Positions 1 to 6,252 of a stretch of DNA of 10,176 nucleotides are shown here, piece after piece. Positions within the stretch are counted from its first letter, which is position 1. Every line of letters begins with the position of its first letter. The DNA comes from Victivallales bacterium. GTDB taxonomy: Bacteria; Verrucomicrobiota; Lentisphaeria; Oligosphaerales; Oligosphaeraceae. Location: the NCBI GenBank assembly GCA_017963875.1, contig JAGCTA010000388.1, positions 1-10,176 of the forward strand, written 5' to 3'. Under the pieces are notes generated by a model. It was not told the origin of the DNA. It did no database searches and saw only the letters and a list, made by a program, of their open reading frames with translations. The position numbers were made by a program, and so were the translations under genes.

Positions 1-2446
1 CTGCAGAGACAGTGATGGTTCGTTCGCGGTTATAGCGGTTGATGGAGGAGAGACCGCGCCTCGCGTGGACATCAACGACTGTTGTCAGGGGCAATGTCTT
101 GCCACTGGCGGTCACCAATTTGAAATTGTCGAAGAAATCCTGGTTCTTAAAGTAGTCTGATGTGAGTTTGACATTGAACTTGACGGAATCGTGTCCAATT
201 TGGATTTCGTCTGCCTTGTCGCCTTGATAGGCGGCACGGAGTTGTGAGGCAACATCTGTTGCGCTCAAACCGAGTTTATGTGCACCTTCCTTGAGGCTCA
301 TGACAACTTCTGGCTTTCCTGGAACGAGGCTATCGGCAATATCGGTCACACCAGCGTATGAAGCGAGTTTTTCGCGTAGTTCAGCGGCTGCGGACTTGAT
401 TGCTTCGAGGTCGTCGCCTTGCAGGCGGATTTCGATTGCCTTGCCGCCAGGACCTGCGGACATGTCGTCGAATTTGATGGCAAGTGCACCGTGGATTTCA
501 GGTGTCGCCTCTCTCCAGACGGCAATGACATCCGCGAGAGTCGATTTGCGCTCATCTCCAGGAAGGAGGTCGAGGTAAACAGTGAAAAGATGCGGTCCCG
601 AGTCGGAAACATCGGAATTGTTCGAGAAATTGACTGAGATAGACTTGACGATGTCCTTGCCGTCAGGCTGGTATTTGTTGAGTTTTTCATTGACGGTCTT
701 TGCGGAAGTCATAAGGATATTTGCAACGCGTTCCGATTCCTGCAACGGCGTGCCTGGCGGCAGTTGGACACGGCACACGGCGGTGTCGCCGTCAGTTTGC
801 GGGAATGCAACGAATTTCAAGTATCCTGCGGGGAAGAGAGCCATGGAGAAAATGAAGAAACCAAGGGTGATCGCAAGAACATAGTAGCGTTTCTTGACTG
901 CCCATGCCGTGATTCGTGCAATGATACCGTTTCGGAATGAATTGATGGCATGATCGATTTTATTGCGGATGGCATTAGGGGCAGGATAGCCGTTCTTGAA
1001 TGTATGCGCAAGATGGTTCGGGAGGATGAAAAACGCTTCTATGAGGCTGATGGTCAGGACGATGATGAGTACAGTCGGAACCTGAATGAGGATTTTTCCT
1101 ATACTGCCATTGAGGAACATGAGGGGCGCAAACACGCAGACTGTCGTGGCAAAAGAAGAAATGACTCCTGATGCGACCTCGCGTGTGCCATCAACGGCGG
1201 CCTGGAACGGTGTCTTTCCTTTTTGCAGATGAGACGCGATGTTTTCCGAGATGACGATGGCGTCGTCCATGAGCAGACCAGTGGCAATCAAAAGGGCGAA
1301 TGTCGAAATCATGTTTAGGGAGATGCCCATGGCGTGCATGACGAAAAGTGCACCAAGAAAGGATGTCGGGAGGCCCATGGTGACCCAGAAGGACAGTTTC
1401 AGGTTAAGGAAAATCCATAGCGCCGCGAAAACGAGCATTAGGCCTTCGAGGGCATTAATGGCCACCATTTCGATGCGTGACTTGATGGCGGAGGCCATGT
1501 CGCGGGAGATGGAGAAATGAAGGCCTTCTGGCGCTTCTTCCTCTTCTCGTTTCAGCACAGCCATGATTTGGTCATAGATGGTGAGGGCATCGGCGGTTTT
1601 GGATTTCGCGATGGAGATGACGGCGGAATTGCTGCCGTTGAAAATGGATTTGCTGTCTTGGGAACTGAACTGGCGTGTGATGGTCGCGATATCTTTCAGG
1701 CGAAGTTCGGAGCCTTGTGCGGATGACATGACGATGAGTTCGCCGATGTCTTCCTGTGTCTTGCGGCGGTCGTCAAAGCGAAGTTTGATGTTTTTGGAAA
1801 ACGTCTCCAACGTGCCTGACGGCAAATCCTGGTTCTGGCTGCGGATGATGGAGGCGACTTTTGCGACGGATAGACCGTGCGCGACGATGATGTCGGGGTG
1901 AAGTTCGATGAGTACTTCGATGTTGCTGAAGCCAGAGATTGAGACGAGTGCTTCTGGAGATGCATGCTCGAATTTGCGTTTGAGTTCCTCGCAGTAGTCT
2001 TTGAGGCTGAACATTTCGCAATCGCCGTAAACGACGACGGAGACGACCTGGTCTGTGTGGTTGAACTGCTGGATGTTGAGGTTCTCGAATTCGCTTGGGA
2101 ACGTGTTGATGGCCTCGACCTTGGTCTTGATGTCGTTGGTGAACTGCTGCCAGTCGGCCCCGTCCGCCATGGTGACGCGGACGCTGACGGAGCCTTCCAT
2201 TGCACTTGTCGAAATGTTTTTGATGCCAGAGACTTGCGCCAGTGCTTCTTCAATCGGCAGGGCGATTGCCTCTTCGATTTCCTCTGCGGTTGCGCCTGGG
2301 TATGCCGCCGTGATTTGAAGCGTCTCTGATGAGAATTCTGGCATGGTCTCGCGCTTGAGTAGGCCTAGGACAAAGAGTCCCAGGACAAGCCACGCGACCA
2401 TCATGAGGTTTGCTGCTGTTGGATGTTTGGCGAAATAGTCTATCAT
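1..2446 (-). CDS. RND-family efflux permease, 3' end cut by the window edge
   Basis: Inner-membrane proton-driven exporter of the AcrB/hydrophobe-amphiphile efflux family, the pump subunit of a tripartite system. Translating the minus strand from the ATG at 2446 gives an unbroken frame of 815 codons to the left edge; family members are usually about 1020-1050 residues, so the last transmembrane helices are missing. Visible landmarks are TM1 at about residues 13-31, then the periplasmic segment containing YPGATAEEIEEAIALPIEEAL, and the TM4 proton-relay motif GLLMDDAIVISEN with the paired aspartates at D394 and D395 (AcrB D407/D408 equivalents). The partner TM10 lysine lies beyond the edge. A GGAG at 2456-2459, 9 bases from the ATG, supports this start. 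It follows the adaptor gene by 22 bp, so the two form one operon. The substrate cannot be told from sequence, and no outer-membrane channel gene is visible here. Confidence 0.93.
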   Translation of the reverse strand, partial: MIDYFAKHPTAANLMMVAWLVLGLFVLGLLKRETMPEFSSETLQITAAYPGATAEEIEEAIALPIEEALAQVSGIKNISTSAMEGSVSVRVTMADGADWQQFTNDIKTKVEAINTFPSEFENLNIQQFNHTDQVVSVVVYGDCEMFSLKDYCEELKRKFEHASPEALVSISGFSNIEVLIELHPDIIVAHGLSVAKVASIIRSQNQDLPSGTLETFSKNIKLRFDDRRKTQEDIGELIVMSSAQGSELRLKDIATITRQFSSQDSKSIFNGSNSAVISIAKSKTADALTIYDQIMAVLKREEEEAPEGLHFSISRDMASAIKSRIEMVAINALEGLMLVFAALWIFLNLKLSFWVTMGLPTSFLGALFVMHAMGISLNMISTFALLIATGLLMDDAIVISENIASHLQKGKTPFQAAVDGTREVASGVISSFATTVCVFAPLMFLNGSIGKILIQVPTVLIIVLTISLIEAFFILPNHLAHTFKNGYPAPNAIRNKIDHAINSFRNGIIARITAWAVKKRYYVLAITLGFFIFSMALFPAGYLKFVAFPQTDGDTAVCRVQLPPGTPLQESERVANILMTSAKTVNEKLNKYQPDGKDIVKSISVNFSNNSDVSDSGPHLFTVYLDLLPGDERKSTLADVIAVWREATPEIHGALAIKFDDMSAGPGGKAIEIRLQGDDLEAIKSAAAELREKLASYAGVTDIADSLVPGKPEVVMSLKEGAHKLGLSATDVASQLRAAYQGDKADEIQIGHDSVKFNVKLTSDYFKNQDFFDNFKLVTASGKTLPLTTVVDVHARRGLSSINRYNRERTITVSA

Positions 2447-2468
2447 GGACGGTGTCTCCGTGGAATGG

Positions 2469-3770
2469 TCAGCGTGTGAGAGCGTTGGTTGCCGTGACAG
2501 CGAAATCCGTGTCAATGGCGGGGGACAGCGCCATGCCTGGAATCGCAGGGACAATGTCAGACGTTGCGATGATGTCGCCTTCCTTCAAACCCTCTTTGAT
2601 GACGGAATATGTGCCGAGAGAATATTTAATGGTGATGTTTTGTATTGTCAATTTGCCGTCTTTTATGAGATAGACTGTATTGTCATGGATGGCTTGCCGC
2701 GGAATGACAAGTTCTTTACGCTCGGGGCCTTTGAAGGCGACCTTACAGAATGTGCCACGAGTTAATGGGATGTGCGGTTTTGAATGGTCGTCCATTGCGT
2801 ATGGTTTATCGACGCCGACCACAAGGCCGACCATCCGTGTGTTTGGATCCAGTTTTTCACTGAAGCGCAAGAAGGATGCCGTCCAACGGAAAGCCTCCAT
2901 GTCTGCGGTTTCAACAGTGATGTCCATCGTGTTTTTCAAATTGCCATCACCTTCGGAAGGGGGCAGGATTGAAAGCAGTTCAGGTGCGATGGACGTTTCG
3001 ACTTCAGCCTTGGCAGTGGAATCCAATTTGCAGATGACTGTGCCTGCGGACGTGAATTGCTGGAGTGTGGCTGAAGCGTCTGTGACGCGTCCGTCAAAAG
3101 GCGCGGTAATCGTTGTGTATTCGACATTGAGTTCCGCTTGCTTGAGGGCGGCTTTCGCTGCGGCCAATTGGGCGTTGTAGGCAGCCTGTTGGCTGGGAAT
3201 GAGATTCAGTTCAGACTGGAGGCTTGTGACAGAGTTTTCCTGCTGTAGCGATGTGAGTTCCTCTTTCTCGAATTCGACGTCTGAAATGGCGTTCTTCTGA
3301 TGGAGCGTGCGATTGCGTTCCAGGTTTTTCCTGTTGAGTTCGAGCATCTTGTTCAGAATGTCCATCTGTGCTTTCAGGTTCTTTTGCCTGACGGCGAGTT
3401 CATCAATGGACGCGGTGATTTTTGCGATGTCGGCCTTTGCCTTGTCGCTAGCCAGTTGATAATCTGTCGGGTCGATTCGTGCGATAAGGTCGCCTTTATG
3501 GAGGAAACGGCCGTTTTTAAGTGCGGGATTGATTTCGATGATTTTGCCTGAAATCTGCGTGACTGCGGCCCATGTTTTTTCTGGAATGGCTTCGCCGTAG
3601 CCATGGATGACAGGTCTGAAGGAGATTGGGGAGACAGTGATGGCGTTGACGCTTCTGCTACTTGCCTTTGGTTCTTTTCGAGCAGGCCTTGGCCCTGTTT
3701 TTATCATGAATATAGTGGCGGCGATGATAGCGGCAAGAATGATGATTGCGAGGATAATCTGCTTTTTCAT
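2469..3770 (-). CDS. RND efflux periplasmic adaptor (membrane fusion protein, HlyD/AcrA family)
   Basis: Adaptor that links the RND permease to an outer-membrane channel. The 433-residue product has an N-terminal membrane anchor (about residues 4-22, MKKQIILAIIILAAIIAATI) with no lipobox cysteine. A first half-lipoyl segment follows at about 65-100 (ISGKIIEI, then GDLIARIDPTDYQ). A long charged coiled-coil hairpin spans about 105-215, and the second half-lipoyl piece is YTTITAPFDGRVTDASA. Beta-barrel and membrane-proximal regions extend to the C terminus (VIPRQAIHDNTVYLIKDGKL). I prefer the ATG at 3770 because the Lys-Lys-hydrophobic start is typical. An in-frame ATG at 3818 would add 16 non-signal-like residues and would sit inside a perfect dyad (3813-3829). 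No clear Shine-Dalgarno is visible before either start. It is the first gene of the efflux operon, with the permease 22 bp downstream. Confidence 0.92.
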   Translation of the reverse strand: MKKQIILAIIILAAIIAATIFMIKTGPRPARKEPKASSRSVNAITVSPISFRPVIHGYGEAIPEKTWAAVTQISGKIIEINPALKNGRFLHKGDLIARIDPTDYQLASDKAKADIAKITASIDELAVRQKNLKAQMDILNKMLELNRKNLERNRTLHQKNAISDVEFEKEELTSLQQENSVTSLQSELNLIPSQQAAYNAQLAAAKAALKQAELNVEYTTITAPFDGRVTDASATLQQFTSAGTVICKLDSTAKAEVETSIAPELLSILPPSEGDGNLKNTMDITVETADMEAFRWTASFLRFSEKLDPNTRMVGLVVGVDKPYAMDDHSKPHIPLTRGTFCKVAFKGPERKELVIPRQAIHDNTVYLIKDGKLTIQNITIKYSLGTYSVIKEGLKEGDIIATSDIVPAIPGMALSPAIDTDFAVTATNALTR

Positions 3771-3842
3771 TGACTTGAAATGGGGTGGAAATTGACTTGA
3801 GTTGATGAAATACGCCATGTGTCATGGCGCGCAGGTTGACTT
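3770..3842. repeat. Three TTGACTT words spaced 22 and 44 bp apart
   Basis: The heptamer TTGACTT occurs at 3770-3776, 3792-3798 and 3836-3842. The first two belong to a longer 10-base direct repeat, ATTGACTTGA (3769-3778 and 3791-3800). Start-to-start distances are 22 and 44 bp, about two and four helical turns, so all copies would face the same side of the DNA. The third copy overlaps the -35-like TTGACT of the plus-strand promoter, and the first overlaps the adaptor start codon. This could be an iterated regulator-binding site; function is inferred only. Confidence 0.45.
3813..3829. promoter_or_regulatory. Perfect 17-bp dyad, candidate operator of the efflux operon
   Basis: CGCCATG-TGT-CATGGCG is a perfect inverted repeat with 7-bp arms and a 3-bp centre. 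It lies downstream of the predicted minus-strand promoter and 43 bp upstream of the preferred adaptor start, a typical place for a TetR/MarR-type repressor site on an efflux operon. In RNA the same bases could form a short hairpin in the 5' leader. No regulator gene is present in the window, so the bound protein is unknown. Confidence 0.4.
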
Positions 3843-3870
3843 TATGGTTAAAAACAATATCTTATATAAT
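3836..3870 (+). promoter_or_regulatory. Plus-strand promoter-like element for the hot-dog gene
   Basis: A perfect -10 hexamer TATAAT lies at 3865-3870, within TATATAAT, about 38 bp before the ATG at 3908. The best -35 candidate, TTGACT at 3836-3841 (5 of 6), is 23 bp away, longer than the usual 16-18. With TATCTT at 3858-3863 as the -10 instead, the spacing would be 16. The -10 overlaps the minus-strand -10 by two bases, so the two promoters probably exclude each other. Confidence 0.45.
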
Positions 3871-3890
3871 GTAAAAGTTCCATTTGGCAA
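3861..3890 (-). promoter_or_regulatory. Sigma70-like promoter for the efflux operon
   Basis: On the minus strand TTGCCA (3890-3885, 5 of 6 matches to TTGACA) is followed after 18 bases by TATAAG (3866-3861, 5 of 6 to TATAAT). Transcription would start near 3854, giving a leader of about 84 nt to the adaptor ATG at 3770, with the 3813-3829 dyad inside it. Consensus match only. Confidence 0.5.
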
Positions 3891-3896
3891 GTTGGC

Positions 3897-3901
3897 AAGG
3901 A
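3897..3901 (+). promoter_or_regulatory. Ribosome binding site that fixes the hot-dog gene start
   Basis: AAGGA lies 6 bases before the ATG at 3908. This favours that ATG over an in-frame TTG at 3884, which would add eight residues and would place the Shine-Dalgarno inside the coding region. Confidence 0.75.
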
Positions 3902-3907
3902 AAAAAT

Positions 3908-4852
3908 ATGCAAAATCTATCCTATGGTGAGTTATCTGACCTGCTGAACGTGAAGGCACCGTTGCTGATGTTGGATCGTCTGACTGTTGATGTTGCGGGT
4001 GGCCGCGCCGACGGCGTTAAGGTGGTCTCGATGGATGAGGCCCATTTCGTGGGGCATTTCCCTGGGCAGCCTGTCCTGCCTGGCGTGCTTCAGGTCGCGG
4101 GAATGTGTCAGGCGAGTCAGACCCTGTTCGTGCTCGAAGGCGAACATGGAGACGGCGTACCAGTTGTTACCTCGCTGAAGCGTGTTAAATTCCGCACGCC
4201 TGTGCGGCCAGGCATGAGGCTGGAGATTGAGTGCGTCAAAAGTGCGGAGTCAGATGGTGGTGCGGTGGAATACACGGTCAAGACGCTTGCAGACGGGCAA
4301 CTGGCGAGCAGTGGCGTCGTGACAATGGCGATGAAGTCTGCTGACTACTACTGCATGTCGTCGTCTGATTTGGAGTCGAGTCCATTGTTGGCGGACGTTG
4401 CTGGAACTGAATGGCTTGGACCGCAGGAAATCATGGCGTATATACCGCATCGTTTCCCCTTTATGTTTGTTGATCGCGCATACGGGCTGGGGGACCCAAC
4501 GAAAGTGATAGGCGTCAAGAACATTACAGGTAATGGGATGTTCGTGAACGCAACGTTGCCTGCGCAGTTCCCAGGCTTTCTTCAGATTGAGGCAGGGGCG
4601 CAACTTGGTTGTGCGGCGATACTGGCGCAGCCATCAGAGCAGGGCAAATTAGGATTCTTCATGAGCATTGACTCGGCGGAATTCCATGCACCCGCATTGC
4701 CAGGGACGCAGTTGTCCATGATGATAGAATGCGAGTTGAAGGGACGTTTTGGAATTGCGTCGGGGAAAATCTATGCGGGAAGCAGACTTGTGACTGAATC
4801 GGCGATTAAGTTTGCCATCGTCACACCTGAGGAAGCCGCTGGCGGAAAGTGA
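3908..4852 (+). CDS. Double hot-dog 3-hydroxyacyl-ACP dehydratase-like protein (tandem FabZ/FabA-type domains)
   Basis: 314 residues holding two FabZ-like hot-dog domains; standalone FabZ has about 150. Domain 1 (about 1-145) carries the loop and helix H50-F-P-G-Q-P-V-L-P-G-V-L-Q-V-A-G-M-C-Q, with catalytic His50, but Ala64 where FabZ has its Glu. Domain 2 (about 168-308) begins with the FabZ hallmark YIPHRFPFMFVDR (178-190) and keeps the helix FPGFLQIEAGAQLG with Glu228, but its loop reads FVNATLPAQ, placing Thr216 at the His position with two residues deleted. In FabZ/FabA dimers the His and the acidic residue of each site come from different subunits, so this chain could form one composite site, as in PKS/FAS dehydratase domains. 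Likely a cytosolic dehydratase of fatty acid or related acyl-ACP synthesis; a non-catalytic acyl-binding role is possible. serS follows 80 bp downstream, with no obvious terminator between them. Confidence 0.85.
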   Translation: MQNLSYGELSDLLNVKAPLLMLDRLTVDVAGGRADGVKVVSMDEAHFVGHFPGQPVLPGVLQVAGMCQASQTLFVLEGEHGDGVPVVTSLKRVKFRTPVRPGMRLEIECVKSAESDGGAVEYTVKTLADGQLASSGVVTMAMKSADYYCMSSSDLESSPLLADVAGTEWLGPQEIMAYIPHRFPFMFVDRAYGLGDPTKVIGVKNITGNGMFVNATLPAQFPGFLQIEAGAQLGCAAILAQPSEQGKLGFFMSIDSAEFHAPALPGTQLSMMIECELKGRFGIASGKIYAGSRLVTESAIKFAIVTPEEAAGGK

Positions 4853-4932
4853 CGGATGGTTGTTTCGGTTCATCATTGGTTAGACCGATATAAAAATAAA
4901 AAAGGCAAAAAGAACAACAAAAGGCAGAAAAC

Positions 4933-6183
4933 ATGTTTGACATCAAGGTACTGCGTGAAAATCCAGAGTATGTGAAAGCGAATGCGAAACGCCGTGGTTG
5001 CGACGTGAACGTCGATGAATTGTATGAAACGGATAAGGAATATCTGACTTTGATCCGTGAGGTTGAGGAAATGCGCTCAATGCGTAATCAACTCAGCAAG
5101 GAATGCCAGAAGAATCCTGAAGCACGTGAACAGGTCAAGGCACTGAAAGTGACCTTGGGTGAAAAAGAGAAGCGCATGGACGAATGCAAGGCGAAAGTTG
5201 CCGAGATGATGAGTTGGATGCCGAATTTTCTGTCGGAGGAAGTCCCTGATGGCGAAGATGACACGGCGAATGTTGAAGTGCGCGTTGTCGGCGAGAAGCC
5301 GAAGTTTGATTTCGAGGCGCGTGACCATCAGGCTATTGGTGAGATTCTGGGGATTATTGATACGGCTCGCGGCGCCAAGGTGGCTGCCTCTGGTTTCTAC
5401 TACTGGGTCGGTAAAGGCGCACAATTGACACAGGCGATGTATTTCTGGGCGCAGCAGCAACTTGTGAGGCGTGGCTTCACGCTGTTCATGTCTCCATGCC
5501 TTGCCAAGGAGCATACGTTGTTTGGAACAGGCTACCTGCCGTTCTTCCGTGACCAGACCTATCCTTTGCAGGGTGAAGATCTGGCGTTGATTGGCACCAG
5601 CGAGCAGACGCTTGTTGGATACCACATGGATGAAACGCTGGATGCAGAGACACTGCCGAGGCGCTATACCGCTTACACGCCGTGTTTTCGGACAGAGGCT
5701 GGAAGTTATGGCAAGGAAAGCCGTGGTATCTTCCGTGTGCATCAGTTCCACAAGGTCGAGCAGATTATCTTCTGCCTGCCGTCGGACAGCCCGAAATGCC
5801 ATGAAGAGTGCTTGGCGAATGAAGAATATCTGTTGCAGCAACTTGGAATTCCGTATCATGTTGTGAATGTCTGTGTCGGCGACATGGGGGCGCCAGGCTA
5901 TAAGAAGTATGACATTGAAGCGTGGTATCCAGGTTTCAACGCCTACCGTGAAGTCACGTCCAACACGAATCTGACGGAGTTCCAATCCCGTCGTTTGAAC
6001 ATTCGCTACAAAGACAAAGACGGAAACCGCGGTTTTGTCCACACGATTTCCGCAACGGGTTTGACTGACCGCGTCGTGTGTGCGATTCTCGAGAACAATC
6101 AGCGTGCGGACGGCAGTGTGGTCGTTCCAGAAGTGTTGCGTCCATTCACTGGGTTTGATGTCATTGAGCCGCCTGCGAAATAA
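4933..6183 (+). CDS. serS: Seryl-tRNA synthetase
   Basis: Class II aminoacyl-tRNA synthetase that charges tRNA-Ser (and tRNA-Sec) with serine in the cytosol. 416 residues, slightly short of the usual 425-430. The N-terminal tRNA-binding arm is a long charged antiparallel coiled coil (about 27-105), starting from the typical MFDIKVLRENPEYVKANAKR. The catalytic core shows the serine-site loop GTSEQTLVGYH, motif 2 CFRTEAGSYGKESRGIFRVH, the segment GDMGAPGYKKYDIEAW, then NTNLTEFQSRR, and motif 3 around GLTDRVVCAILENNQ with the motif Arg kept. Motif 3 is atypical: the common NGSGLAVGR is here SATGLTDR, one residue shorter. The ATG at 4933 has AAGG at 4921-4924, 8 bases upstream. The 80-bp spacer after the hot-dog gene is A-rich and has a -10-like TATAAA at 4889-4894 without a convincing -35, so readthrough from upstream is likely. 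Confidence 0.97.
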   Translation: MFDIKVLRENPEYVKANAKRRGCDVNVDELYETDKEYLTLIREVEEMRSMRNQLSKECQKNPEAREQVKALKVTLGEKEKRMDECKAKVAEMMSWMPNFLSEEVPDGEDDTANVEVRVVGEKPKFDFEARDHQAIGEILGIIDTARGAKVAASGFYYWVGKGAQLTQAMYFWAQQQLVRRGFTLFMSPCLAKEHTLFGTGYLPFFRDQTYPLQGEDLALIGTSEQTLVGYHMDETLDAETLPRRYTAYTPCFRTEAGSYGKESRGIFRVHQFHKVEQIIFCLPSDSPKCHEECLANEEYLLQQLGIPYHVVNVCVGDMGAPGYKKYDIEAWYPGFNAYREVTSNTNLTEFQSRRLNIRYKDKDGNRGFVHTISATGLTDRVVCAILENNQRADGSVVVPEVLRPFTGFDVIEPPAK

Positions 6184-6189
6184 CTGGAA

Positions 6190-6235
6190 TCTAGAGAGTT
6201 CTAGAGGCTTTTAGAGAGTTCTAGAGGCTTCTAGA
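6190..6235. repeat. TCTAGA array with an exact 10-bp period
   Basis: Between serS and the epimerase gene the palindrome TCTAGA starts at 6190, 6200, 6220 and 6230, with a one-base variant TTTAGA at 6210. At a larger scale it is a 20-bp unit (6191-6210) repeated at 6211-6230 with one mismatch, plus a partial third copy. The last two hexamers also form a 7-bp hairpin, TTCTAGA (6219-6225) with TCTAGAA (6230-6236) around a GGCT loop, ending 4 bases before the GGAG of the next gene. No T-run follows, so it is not a standard terminator. Confidence 0.85.
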
Positions 6236-6252
6236 AAAATGGAGAAAAACGC

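Noticed and set aside
1696..2253. Open minus-strand frame of 185 codons inside the RND gene
   Set aside because: It is out of frame with the permease, whose frame is continuous and recognisable; the product is a Ser/Thr/Arg-rich low-complexity shadow.
3771..3818. Longer adaptor protein starting at 3818
   Set aside because: It adds 16 residues before a textbook signal anchor and its ATG sits inside a perfect dyad.
3884..3907. TTG start for the double hot-dog gene, adding eight residues
   Set aside because: A good AAGGA lies between it and the ATG at 3908 with ideal spacing to the latter, and the extra residues do not look conserved.
4864..4892. Possible terminator or T-box leader between the hot-dog gene and serS
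   Set aside because: Only a 5-bp stem (TCGGT with ACCGA) is present, followed by A-rich rather than T-rich sequence, and I see no T-box sequence or specifier structure.
5077..6042. Open minus-strand frame of 321 codons antisense to serS
   Set aside because: It mirrors the codon pattern of a clearly conserved serS frame, its translation shows no recognisable domain, and it is rich in Arg/His/Cys as typical of a shadow frame.
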